This document shows positions 11,593 to 22,869 of a stretch of 64,000 nt of DNA, piece after piece. The stretch covers positions 23,713,501-23,777,500 of the forward strand of contig CM060070.1 of the NCBI GenBank assembly GCA_030533445.1, written 5' to 3'. The position numbers and the translations under genes are program-made. A model generated the notes under the pieces. The model was not told the origin of the DNA. It saw only the letters and a program-made list of their open reading frames with translations, and searched no databases. The stretch is from Cyprinodon diabolis. Its lineage: Eukaryota > Chordata > Actinopteri > Cyprinodontiformes > Cyprinodontidae. Positions within the stretch are counted from its first letter, which is position 1; each line of letters opens with the position of its first letter.

Positions 11593-12789
11593 TCACTGGC
11601 CACTTTATTAGGTACACCTGTCCAACTGCTCGTTAACACTTAATTTCTAAGCAGCCAATAACATGGCGGCAACTCAGTGCATTTAGGCATGTAGACATGG
11701 TCAAGACAATCTCCTGCAGTTCAAACCGAGCATCAGTATGGGGAAGAAAGGTGATTTGAGTGACTTTGAACGTGACATGATTGTTGGTGCCAGAAGGGCT
11801 GGTCTGAGTATTTCAGAAACTGCTGATCTACTGGGATTTTCACGCACAACCATCTCTAGGGTTTACAGAGAATGGTCCGAAAAAGAAAAAACATCCAGTG
11901 AGCGGCAGTTCTGTGGGCGGAAATGCCTTGTTGATGCCAGAGGTCAGAGGAGTATGGCCAGACTGGTTCGAGCTGATAGAAGGGCAACAGTGACTCAAAT
12001 AAACACCCGTTACAACCAAGGTGGGAAGAAGAGCATCTCTGAATGCACAGTATGTCAAACTTTGAGGCAGATGGGCTACAGCAGCAGAAGACCACACCGG
12101 GTGCCACTCCTTTCAGCTAAGAACAGGAAACTGAGGCTACAAGCTCATTGAAATTGGACAATAGAAGATTGGAAAAACGTTGCCTGGTCTGATGAGTCTC
12201 GATTTCTGCTGTGACATTCGGATGGTAGGGTCAGAATTTGGCGTCTACAACATGAAAGCATGGATCCATCCTGCCTTGTATCAACGTTTCAGGCTGGTGG
12301 TGGTGTTGTCATGGTGTGGGGAATATTTTCTTGGCACTCTTTGGGCCTCTTGGTACCAATTGAGCATCGTTGCAACGCCACAGCCTACCTGAGTATTGTT
12401 GCTGACCATGTCCATCCCTTTATGACCACAATGTACCCAACGTCTGATGGCTACTTTCAGCAGGATAATGTGCCATGTCATAAAGCTGGAATCATCTCAG
12501 ACTGGTTTCTTGAACATGACAATGAGTTCGCTGTACTCAAATGGCCTCCACAGTCACCAGATCTCAATCCAATAGAGCATCTTTGGGATGTGGTGGAACG
12601 GGAGATTCGCATCATGGATGTGCAGCCGACAAATCTGCGGCAACTGTCTGATGCCATCATGTCAATATGGACCAAACTCCCTGAGGAATGCTTCCAGCAC
12701 CTTGTTGAATCTATGCCACGAAGAATTGAGGCAGTTCTGAAGGCAAAAAGGGGTCCAACCCGTTACTAGCATACTGTGGCCGGTGAGTG
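11590..12789 (+). mobile_element. Tc1/mariner transposon with DD36E spacing
   Basis: The 1.2-kb element is flanked by TA on both sides. Its ends are short inverted repeats: left CACTCACTGGCCACTTTA and right (reverse complement) CACTCACCGGCCACAGTA. It carries one transposase frame at 11738-12769 and sits in the middle of a TA microsatellite. The terminal motif and the transposase are of a kind very common in fish genomes. The copy has two nonsense codons but otherwise complete ends, so it may still be mobilisable in trans (inference). Confidence 0.88.
11738..12769 (+). pseudogene. Tc1-like DD36E transposase, inactivated by two stop codons
   Basis: The protein would cut and paste the surrounding element at TA sites. 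The frame opens with a paired helix-turn-helix DNA-binding region (residues about 5-110: DLSDFERDMIVGARRAGLS, then ETADLLGFSRTTISRVY). It continues to the catalytic domain with SDESRF (first Asp), QQDNVPCH (second Asp) and SPDLNPIEHLW (Glu). Counting residues between the second Asp and the Glu gives 36, so the signature is DD36E and not the DD34E usual for Tc1. Two in-frame TGA codons at 12149-12151 and 12212-12214 interrupt it; the second looks like a decayed CGA. The catalytic codons survive. Length would be about 343 residues, normal for the family. Confidence 0.85.
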
Positions 12790-12821
12790 TATATATATAT
12801 ATATATATATATAGATATATA

Positions 12822-12855
<34 letters not shown>

Positions 12856-12864
12856 TATATATAT
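12790..12864. repeat. (TA)n microsatellite, right part
   Basis: Continuation of the TA run beyond the Tc1 element, with a few GATA and CTA interruptions. Confidence 0.95.
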
Positions 12865-12865
12865 G

Positions 12866-13275
12866 CAACTTGTATCTCCTGATCTCCTGTGTGAACTGCA
12901 TTCACACAACTTAAGTGTCCAGCATGCGCAGCAGAGGACGCAATGACGTCTGACGTCATTTCTTTCCCAACCTCAGCCAGTGCATGAACAACACAATCTT
13001 TTAAAGAAAGTTGAAAATAAAGACTGCTCTCTGCATTATCGTCCGACATGGTTGTTTTGTTACAGTGACCTTTGTTGAGTATTGATGCTGTTCAGGTCGG
13101 ATGAATGCGGCCTGGCATTTCAGACATAGGCCACATTTGAAAAGATCTGAGTCAGGATCATATAGCCAAGTGGCCTGGGTCACTTGGAAAAAATCGGATC
13201 TGTGTTGTTGACTGTCATTAACAGATCAGATACAGGTTGCATATGGGCAAAAAAAAAAAAAAAACGGATTTGAAA
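12866..13275. repeat. Probable non-autonomous interspersed repeat
   Basis: Phrases such as ggcctgggtcacttgg, aaaatcggatctgtgttg and cagatacaggttgcatatggg are, in my recollection, parts of a common fish DNA-transposon-derived repeat. A mirrored 'gcaacttgtatctcctgatctcctgtgtgaactg' lies at its left side. I could not mark exact inverted ends or a target duplication. Confidence 0.3.
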
Positions 13276-13680
13276 ATAATTAAAACATAACAATAAAACA
13301 TATAACAATAAATAAATCAACCAAATCCACACAAAAAGAGACTGGATAACATCAAACCAAACTCCAATTTACAAACAAACTACATTCACCTGAACATAAA
13401 TAGAAACAAATCCCCCTACCAAATACACCTGTCAGTATATACAGCCAGAGAACTGACATCGATTAATGTAAAATGTCTGAAAAGGGGTATGAAGAAGAAA
13501 AACTAATTGTTCATACCCCTCTCCCTCTAATTACACCTAAATTAACTTAAAGTAGAGTAACCTTCCTGTTAAACTTTTATGTTCTCTATCCAATATTCAC
13601 ACAAAAAAAAAACTAAATACACATATATACAAAATTATAAATATACATGCAAACGCACACATACATACCTACACAAACAC

Positions 13681-13759
13681 ATCAGGCCAAAATCCACATG
13701 TACACCCTTGTACATCAGCGCTTAGAGTACAAGTGTGTAAATGTGGATTTTGGCCTGAT
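13681..13759. repeat. 79-nt hairpin: 33-bp inverted repeat with 13-nt loop
   Basis: The arm at 13681-13713 (atcaggccaaaatccacatg, then tacacccttgtac) and the arm at 13727-13759 are reverse complements with 31 of 33 positions matching. The loop is atcagcgcttaga. The whole structure is the size of a microRNA precursor, but such long, nearly perfect pairing also fits a tiny palindromic MITE. No promoter or element boundary is visible. It lies in AT-rich sequence without genes. Confidence 0.85.
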
Positions 13760-14679
13760 CACAGGTCTCATCACAGTACATGTTGAAAGACATCAGTTTG
13801 AGCCTTTTTTTTAAATAGACTCCATGCTTGGACATTGGGTCACTTCAGGCTGTTGTGTAAACTTAGCCAATTACTGAGACAGCTGGACCTGAGGTTGCAG
13901 CGACCAGAGGGTTGCAGAACCAACTCCAGCAACACTTGATCACTGTTACCCCAACAAATGTATTTATTCTTAATAACTGTCTTAGTTCATGATGTGACGA
14001 TTGCTAGTGTAACTGTAAAAGCTTGAGTTTTAATCATTTCCTCGAATCCACTGAAAACCTGCTGATATTATGAATAGATCATTACATCTTGGATTTAAAA
14101 ACTCTTCAGTCATGATTGAGGAGGAGGAGTTGTGTGACCCTGAGATTTGAGAGAACAAGACATAAAATGAAAGGCTTCAAATCCAGGAGAGCTGAGACGT
14201 GAAATTGTTATTTGACGTCTGAGAGTTCTAAAAAAAAAAAACAGACCGCTCTAACCTACCTAGTCCCCAGTGTATGGCTGCTGAGTCTAGCTCCACTCTT
14301 GACACAAACAAGAGCAAACATCCATCCATTTTGAGCACCCACTTATTCTGCTAAAGGCCAAAAGGGCTGCAGAATTTAGCAACTCACAGTCTGACTGAGA
14401 TGTTTCAAACAACAAAACGTTTTTAAAAAATCATAGTGTTGATTCGCGGGGCATTAATTGCACTTAAAAAACTTACTGTCTGATCACAATAAAAAATACA
14501 TGTTTCCAAATTCTCATAAATAAGTAATTTACCTGAGTCAAATATCACCATAGAAAGAAGTAACAAAGAAAGAACAAAAGATATGTATATATATATATAT
14601 TGTGTTTGACATATCAACTCCAAGTTACTGCAACATCAGGAAAAAGGAACATAATAAACTACAAAAATACCAGGGGTTC
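13760..14679. other. No gene recognised
   Basis: Intergenic sequence with a short TA run near 14583-14600. I see no exon or element boundary. Confidence 0.45.
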
Positions 14680-14960
14680 AGAGAAGAGCTGGAGAAAAGA
14701 CCGGGAAGGTCAAAGCATCAGTGGTGCACGTGGTCATTTGGGCACTAAGGGCAGTGACCCCCAAACTTGAGGAGTGGTTACAGCAGATCCTTGGAAATAC
14801 ATCAGACATCTCGGTCCAGAAGAGTGCTTTTCTAGAAACAGCAAAGATACTGCACAAAATCCTTAAGCTCCCAGGCCTCTGGTAGAGGACCCGAGCTTGG
14901 AGGAAAAAAAGGGAGACCGCCCGCGTTGGATGAGGAAGAGTTTTTTTTATTAACTTAAAA
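14680..14960 (+). pseudogene. C-terminal fragment of a non-LTR retrotransposon polyprotein
   Basis: From about 14727 one plus-strand frame reads VHVVIWALRAVTPKLEEWL, continues with a QKSAFLETAKILHKIL-like helix, and ends at a stop after LPGLW. A 'V-x-V-V-I-x-A-L-x-A-V' run followed by 'L-x-T-A-x-I-L' is what I recall from the C-terminal tail of fish LINE polyproteins of the R2-like or related group. Only this tail is left, with no reverse transcriptase upstream. The clade assignment is from memory. Confidence 0.42.
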
Positions 14961-15754
14961 CACATAAAAATGTTCTATATACTGGTGAATGGTGGTTAAA
15001 CTGTAGCAGCAAATCGAACAATTCTAACTGCAATTTTAATTAGTCAGTGGTTATTACCATTTTCCATAAGCAGCCATGTTATCACACTGGCAGGGGAAAG
15101 GGTTGAAGCAGCATTTGTGAGCTCCTATTCATTTGCCACTGCTGTCTAAACAGATAACGGACACAGGTACTTCAGCTTCCTGCTGGGGTAAGGTCTGTGT
15201 CTGAAAACCCCTGAGGCAAACACAAAACCATGTGGGTTGAGCTGTTGAGCTGTATTAGTCACTAGCCACCCTCCCTTGCTGAAAAATATGATTTTCCTGG
15301 TGGCTAAAAAGCTTTAATGGTTCATGTAGAATTCCCTTCACTTAAACTTCTCTGTCTGTCTTCACTCTGTCTTTATTTTGTATCTAAAAAAAGACTCAAA
15401 TCTGCTGTCACATCACACGTCAGCTGATCTGACCCTGTCTTACTCGTGGTTGCTCACAGTTTGACGCATTGTCAGCAACAGTGAATAACCTCAAACATCC
15501 TCCATTGAGAGTACTTAAGCATCATAGAAACAGACCTGCAGCAAGGAGTTTCAATGTTTTATTTAGCTGGTAAAGCATTATTTGCAAAGTATGAAAAGCA
15601 AGTCTTCCAAAACCTTCTCAATGATTGGTCCAGATTTGACAAACTAAAGAAGATAATCACATTACACCTTTAAGAAACTGTTGCTTCATGTTAAATGTTT
15701 TTGTTGCTACTACTACTTAGACCTAGATACTTAGATAAACTTTATTTATTTATA
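14961..15754. other. No gene recognised
   Basis: Nothing here that I can support as an exon, RNA gene or bounded repeat. Confidence 0.4.
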
Positions 15755-16215
15755 TAATGGTATGGTTCTCCCCATCTGTGGCCCCAATTGAGTTTTTAGT
15801 TTTCTGTTATCAGTTGTTCTGTTTTGTTCTTTGCTTTATTTTTCATTATATTTAAGCATATTTAGTTACACTCTTTTGCCCCTTTGTGCTTGTTTACTTT
15901 CTCCTTGGCTTCCTTCTAGTTAGTTCCACTCACACCTGCTCCTTATTCAGCTTATTAGTCCATCCTTTGTTCTGTTCTTATTAAATACTCCACCTCTGCA
16001 GTCACTCAGTGCTGGTTCCTTGTTGTTGGTTGTTATTTTCTCATCTCTGGCTCCCCACATAAGTTTTGCCCTGAAGGTTTTTGGTTCTTTATGTTTTGTA
16101 TTTTTTGCATTTTGGATGTCTGCCTCAGTTACCCAGTTAAATCAATCAGAACTCATCTCTGCTTCACTCATCTCTGCATTTGGGTCCTCAAGCAACCTCC
16201 CCTCCCACTGTTGAC
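15755..16215 (+). repeat. Diverged LTR-like relic, copy B
   Basis: This is the second member of the pair described at 4468-4960, in the same orientation. It shares the cttctagttagtt, cacacctgct, cctttgttctgtt and ttttggttcttt blocks and ends with atctctgcatttgggtcctc. An end of that kind is familiar from solo Ty3/gypsy LTRs in fish. Boundaries are uncertain. Confidence 0.4.
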
Positions 16216-16399
16216 AAATAAAGTTTGTCATTTGGTATACCCTCTTTATATACCAGATGACAATAAATGTATTGTCATTTGGTATACAGGGAGTGTATTC
16301 AAAATTAAATTTCAATGCAATGAACACTGCAGTTTAGTGTAGCCGTGATCAAGAGTGTAAACAGTATAGGAGAAAAGGAAACCAGTTTAAAGTCAGAGT

Positions 16400-17185
16400 G
16401 CAAAAGTGCAGTAGAACATTGATTTGTGTTTTATTTAAAGGGATTATAAAAGAAAAAATCAGCTACGTTGGAAGGACAAATATGATGTTGCAAGTGTGAT
16501 GCAAAGTCATGATTAGAGTTTCAAAAGCTCAACAGTCTGACGGCAGAGGCAAAAAAGCTGTTGTAGAACCTGTTGGTCTTGCATTAAATGCTTTGAAACC
16601 TCTTCCTGGAGGGCACCAGGGAAATCAGTCCATGGTGGGTGTGTGAGGGGTAGCTGATGATGTTACAGGCTCAGGACACGCAGCGCTTGGATGAAATGTA
16701 GGGAGGAGGGTTCCCGCAATTATTGGGGAGTTTGAGAAGGTTGCAAGTACCTGGTTCAATCCCCACAGCAACGCACAATGGAAGCACGATGCTCCCCAAG
16801 GTGATGGGTTAAATGCAGCGATAAATTTCTCCAATGTGAGATCAATAAAGTTCAATTATCATTAGGGGAGCCCTGATGATCCTTTATGCTCTTCTCATGT
16901 TCTTCCAGTCTGAGGCGCTGCAGCCTCCACAACACGCAGTGAGACAGCTGGTCAGAATGTGCTCTATGGTGCTTCTGTAGAAGGTTGTGAGGATGGGTGG
17001 TGGCAGGTGGGCTATCCTCCTCCTCCACAGGAGGTACAAGAGCTTCTGTGCCCTTTTGACCAGTGAGGTGGTGTTTACAGTCCAGGCGAGGTTGTCTGTG
17101 ATGTGCACCCCCAGTAATATGGTGCTTCTGACCACCTCTACAGCTGAGCTGTTGATGAGCAGTTGGACGTCCTGAGGTCAACGAT
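16400..17185 (-). pseudogene. LINE reverse-transcriptase C-terminal fragment, interrupted by a SINE
   Basis: On the minus strand the frame from about 17175 gives a TILLGVHITDNLAWTVNT block, then LVKRAQKLLYLLWRRR, LTTFYRSTIEHILTSC and SASDWKNMRRA. These are standard thumb and C-terminal motifs of a jockey/CR1/L2-superfamily reverse transcriptase. Past a plus-strand SINE (about 16705-16862) the same element resumes with PPPYISSKRC, DPSHTHHG-like and RFYNSFFASAVRLL motifs in decayed form. Several stop codons are present. The 5' part is missing, as usual for truncated LINE copies. Confidence 0.6.
16705..16862 (+). mobile_element. tRNA-derived SINE fragment nested in an antisense LINE
   Basis: The segment contains a Pol III B-box-like ctggttcaatccccac near 16751. 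It ends with aaatttctccaatgtgagat and caataaagttcaattatcatta, a SINE/LINE-type 3' tail that I recognise from fish repeats. It divides two halves of the minus-strand LINE, so it inserted later. The A-box part is not clear, and the copy may be 5'-truncated. Confidence 0.5.
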
Positions 17186-20004
17186 GGATACTAGTGGATA
17201 ATGTTGAAAGTTGAATTCTCTGAGCATTTGTGAATTCACAAGCACACAAGAAGAAATCTTTTACTGCTCCAGGTTAAATATTTCTGAAACCAAACACAAT
17301 ACAGTATTATGATTTAAGGCAGGACATAAAGCTGTGGCAAAATTAAGAGCTTCAAAGTCCAAGATTAATATGGTAGTGCAGGAAGATATATAAGTAACAG
17401 CTACCATGGCATTTGGTTTGTCAGAATCCACGATTTCAACTTTAAAAGAACAGCAAAAGCATAAAAGTGTTAGCTGTTTTCATTTCTCATGGGATCTGTT
17501 ACTATTTAATTTATTACCATGATTGCCTAAAAACAGCAAAAGGTTATACTGAATGCTTCTCCTTTCCTTGAACAAATTTGATGGGAGTAGTACAAGATTA
17601 ATTATGTGTAGAATTAAACCTGATCACTACATGATGTCAATCTACCTTGCCAGGTTAGCAAGTGGAAAATAAGAATTATCTGACTTTCAAAAAAAAGAAC
17701 AAGGTATAATTAAGTGTTTAACTGTGCTTGTCATGCTCTCTAGCCTGTTGTTTGCATATCGCCTATAAACTTGCTGCTAATCTAGACTACAACATATTTT
17801 TTTATACTCTTTTTCTCTACATTAGAATGCATGATTTTCACTTATATTACTACTCAATACTCATTCTGACCCATAATAAAATTACTTCAGCGAATGCACT
17901 CAAAAAAATACAAAAGACAAAAAAATTCTTAAGTATTAACATAATTTATTCCCAAAAAATATAACCAAATTATAAATACTAAAGATTTAACAGAGAGAAA
18001 AGGGTTATCCCATTATGAGATCAGATGAAGTAGCGGCATTGAATAAGGTCTCCTCTTCTCAATTTAATCTAGTCCTGTAAAAGTAAAGGTATTATCTCAA
18101 GTGTCAAAATTAAAAGGAAACTACCTCAGAAACTGGCTCAAACTGGTTTTATCAAAATATCTAAAAAGCTGTGAGTGTCTGCACTGCACCGACTGCAAAA
18201 CCTCCAAATAAGGTAATAGACAACAGGTCAGTAAATCATGAACACATTCAAGAAGAACAGAGTGTACGATTTTTATCTCTGCACAAATACATGGTAGAGA
18301 TTGACATTAAAAATATCCATCTTTGACAATTTGATGACAATAGCACATTCGAACCCAAGTGTTTTACTTAGAGGTTTTGCACATCAATTAATGTTTAATA
18401 CCCATTGTAATGCAGATATGATGGTTGAAGCTCTAATTCTGTTTTACATTAATCATTGCCATCATCTTAGATTTTATCTTATTGAATTCCATTTTGAACA
18501 ACATGATTGGCACATATTGGGCAATATCAGCAACATCGCGAGTAGGCACAGTCAAATAAACTCAAATGTAGCACTGTGAAATTTTACAGGATTTAAACAT
18601 TTTGAACTTCACTATCAATTTGCATCACATTAACCAATCAAGAGCTGGATGTGCTTGTTAAATAGGGTGAAGCAACACCCTATGTAAAAACCATGATTTG
18701 TACTCAGTTCAGCAGCTCTTGATGCTGGATCATGGGCATAGGGAAGTATTGCTTTAAGCGGGTTATGACACTTTTTTTAAGTATGGTGAAATGTGCTGAA
18801 GTTATTAGATTTTCTTCATGCCAGGGAATGTTACATTTAATTTTGATACAAATTGCATTCAGAAGATACTGTAAAAGATTCAAACTACTTAAACAAATTG
18901 TTGAAAATACTTACATTTGATTTAATTTAGTAGAATATGCAAAAACAATAGTTTGTGCAAAAGGATTATTCCTTTGCTTTTATACCATTCAGATTCTTAA
19001 TACTTAGTATTTTTTAGACCTTAATACCTAAATAAATAGATCATAAGTAAATATTTACTTTTTTAAAAGAGCAGTTAATGAAGTATTGGCATTACTTTCT
19101 TTAAAAACAAATTAGTAATGTTACTTTTTTGTTTTCTGTCTTAGTTTGTTTGGCAGCCATGTTGTCCCATTGTTTGTTACATGATTTAGCTCCCCTTTAT
19201 CTCCCCTTCTGTGTCAATTCAGGGAGTCAGTTTTCCTAATGTTTTTCTTTTATTTTTTTTTTATGATTATAAGTTTGGTTTGAGTTTACCTCTTTTATTG
19301 GCCTGCCTGTTGAAGTTCGATTTGTAAATATTTTTTTCTCAGGGTTTTTGGTTAAATAAAGAAAAACACCCCTGCAAAGTAAAAACCTGCATCTTTTATG
19401 CCTTACTGCTTGGTCCCGTACAAGGTGTAAAAGGAATTTCCTTTCCCAAAGTGTTGCCATAGCAGTGTTAAACCAGGTAGTCCTTCAGATTCCCAGAAAC
19501 ACTGCTGTAGCATTTGAAATTGAACTTTGTGATGTCACTTTATGTGAGGATATGATGAAATATACAGAAATGCTGAGGTATGTATCTGTATTTTTCACAC
19601 ATGGCAAGACTACATCTGGGTTGTGGTCTTCTCATTTGTGACCCTTAGAGTTTATCCCAGCATATTCTGAATAAGGTTGAGAAATTAGATTATTTAAGGC
19701 AAACCGAAGTCGAAACATGCCTACTCTAAACCAATTAGCAATACTTCCGTGGTCAGAGTTAGAAACATGTGTAGAATGTATTTAAATTAATTTAGGTGCT
19801 AATGTTCCTGGTAATGAGCCAAATGAGGTCATTACAGGTTTTTTAGATTTGACTCCAATTCCAGACTATTTTCCTTATGACACCATTAATAGGTTTTCTC
19901 TAGTACGAACACATCTTACTTGCTGATAACGTATTTGGACCTCTCTCCAACTGGGGTAATAATAGAGGTTGAAATTGGTTTTGATGTTAAATGTTAAAAT
20001 TTCT
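17186..20004. other. No gene recognised
   Basis: AT-rich intergenic sequence. Short open frames at 17728-17964 and 18301-18579 have no recognised domain, and I do not call them genes. Confidence 0.45.
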
Positions 20005-20196
20005 GGACTGGCGACCTGTCCAGGGTGTACCCCGCCTCTCACCCGTTAACAGCTGGAGATAGGCACCAGCATCCATCGCTACCCCACTTGGGATAAGTGT
20101 TACAGATGGATGGATGGATGGATGGATGGATGGATGGATGGATGGATGGATGGATGGATGGATGGATGGATGGATGGATGGATGGATGGATGGATG
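20005..20196 (+). repeat. Interspersed repeat 3' end plus (GATG)n
   Basis: The phrase ctggcgacctgtccagggtg followed by taccccgcct and gagataggcaccagc is a very common fish repeat end. It runs straight into a GATG tetranucleotide array (20105-20196), as expected when the array grew from the element's tail. Related copies lie at 26195-26390 (minus) and 61500-61672 (plus). Confidence 0.75.
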
Positions 20197-22869
20197 TTAA
20201 AATTTCTTTAGTTAATTCTGACTCTAACCATTTCCAAGGTGAATTCTCCTCCTTCTAGATAATACTGTTGTAGAAGGAGTCTAGAGTTCCCTTGACTGCT
20301 AATGTCTCCTTCTTCACTGTGGAACTGTGAACTTTCCATGGAAACAGCTTCTGGCTACTATATTCTACTTGTGTTGCATTGAATCTCACGTGATTTTTCT
20401 TTTTTTTATCTATTTTTTTGTTATATCTATACCAACATTAGGCAAGTGGTTGTATTGAAATTGCATGTCTGTTCGTTTTCTGTTTTTCTTAATGATGTTT
20501 CTGTAGAAAAACACAGAGACTGATGAGCCTAATTAAATATTCATCATAACAATCACTTTATGGTTTACTCTTACTAACACACATTTGTCTAAGAAGTGTT
20601 CTAATCATTTGTCCCTGAAACAACATTTATCCAATCTATATCTGAGTTTAGTATAGTGTAATTGTACAGGTTTTAAATGTGTCTTTACTTAAGTACACCT
20701 GATTCACATTCTTGCATTACATCTTTGGCAAATGTCAAGTGCTGCAAAAGCCTGTTGATCACCTTTTCATTCAGGTCAGGTCTGTGGAGGCAGGGAACTA
20801 CCTATAACATGTAGGGCAGTGGGCCCTGAGGACCTATATTACAATAACTCAATTTCTTTTCTTAAGCCTTACTGTCAGAAAGGTTGTTTTGTTTTTTGTT
20901 TTTTGAACTGTTTATTTAGTATTAAGTAGGTAATTACCTTACATCCAAACATAAGATCAGGCTAGTTTACTTTGCTTAAACAAAAAGCAAAAGAAGCAGA
21001 AATATATATGGCTTGCAATACTTTCTTATAGCATGGAAAGGTTTCAGCACTTGTTCTAAATGTGATTGAATTAATCTCTTTATCAAGACAGCACGTCTAT
21101 AATGGCTTTTAGTGCAGTTTGGTGACAACGTCTGAAACTCTATTTCTGTAGGTCAAGATGTAAATAGCACATCTCTTAATTCTCCTCGAATTAAATGCTA
21201 ACCCTTCACTTTTCAGCTTTTGACCCAAACTGCAACCCCGTGGGGTCTGTGAACAGAGCAGAGTAAACTAATTAGACTACTGAATACAATTATCAGCCAA
21301 ATAGTTTGCCTGTAAAGGCTGAAGCTAAATGTCAGAAAAGGGTCTGGTATGGTCTGCTAGCACCCTTTTTTCTTGCAGGGATGAAGCGAAGGTGAAATTT
21401 CTCATTAAATCACTGACTCCATTATCCCCTCTGGGTTTTGGAATGAAATCAGAAATCCAAGAGGTCCCAGAAATATCTGCTTACTTGTCTTTAATCACAG
21501 GAGGCAAACGGACATGACTTTGAGATCTGGATTTTTTCCAAAAGTGTGAGGAAACGTGACCACCACTACTGCAGTTTTTAATTTACAGTAATACTTGCAG
21601 ATTTTTGCAGATGGATTAGTGCAGTGCCTGAGCAGACAGTCTTTTTTTATACCTAAAATTAGACAGAAGAAGGAGGACACAGTAAAAATAGCCAAGTCAT
21701 TTTTTTACTGCAAGCTGGGCTATTTATATCTAATTTTTTTCATGCCAGTTCTGACAAGTAATTATTAGAGGCCATTACTCCTTCTTGTTTTGGCAGCTGG
21801 GCTTTTGGCATGTTATATATCATAGTAACATGCAAGACTAATCCTCACATCAATTCATGTGTGCTTTTATTATAAATTCTTCTCTTTAATCAAATGTTAT
21901 TTTCACTAAAGCTGAGAATATGCAATTAAATAAAAAATATTTTGGAGCCACAATGCATAATAAATTATTCCTGTATATCACATCAACATGTTTTTATCAT
22001 AATGTTTAATTCATTGTCTTTTAAATTTAAACTTAGTGTCTATGGTTGCTTTGTTAGTTCTTTTGCAATCTTTATTGAGACTGTTAATCAAAGTATGTGA
22101 TATATAATTTGATTTTGTAAAACTGTATGCTTTTTTTTTATTTACGAGCTCTTTACGAGAGAGACCTGGCATAATGAGATCAGACAAAATGAATCAGAGC
22201 CAAAAAGTGAACCATATCGATCCTTTAGTAAGTCATAATTTTGATGTATTCTGAGACACTAGTGGATTCTGAGTCACACAGTCACTCTTTGTCTTTCATT
22301 TAGAATTAAGATCACTATGTCTTATATGTTAATATGCAAAGAATTTCAACATTCATATCTTGTTAGTGAAAATTGCATGGGGTATTCTTGAATGGATTAC
22401 TAGGGCCAAAACACAGAGGCATCAATCAAAAATGAGTTACAATTTAGTCTAAAACCAATGGACCTCCTCACATTTGAGGAGGATCTTGATGATCTCAACA
22501 ATTTGTGGAAAAATCTTCTGTGGACTATAAGCACAAGATCATCCTGTTGTAAAATCAACAAGGAGATTTAGTAAAGTATCATAATACAGATAGTGAAATA
22601 TGGTGCTGGTATTGTGATGATCATATGCCTCTTCCTTTATTTCAACTTGCTGTAAATCATGGTCCCATACTCTGGAAAATCTGATGCTGATCCTTTGTGA
22701 AGTTAAACTCAGGCATGCCTGGGTGATACTGCAGGAGAGCGATCCGAAACAAACTATCAAGTTCATGTCTTATTGGCAGAAAGAATATAAAATATACTTT
22801 CTCGTTTTCAATAGGAATTCTAAAATGAAACGCCAACATCTTGGTTAGCTCATTCCACCAATCCAAACA
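20197..22869. other. No gene recognised
   Basis: No exon or bounded element was identified. A minus-strand open frame at 22657-22866 has a plausible-looking globular composition, but I recognise no family. Confidence 0.4.

Noticed and set aside
11361..11639. Open frames with Ile-Tyr repeats
   Set aside because: They are translations of the TA microsatellite. The same holds for frames at 12662-13049, 24137-24454 and 59700-59957.
22657..22866. Minus-strand frame with globular-looking composition
   Set aside because: I recognise no family, it lacks splice support, and it adjoins a LINE fragment on the other strand.
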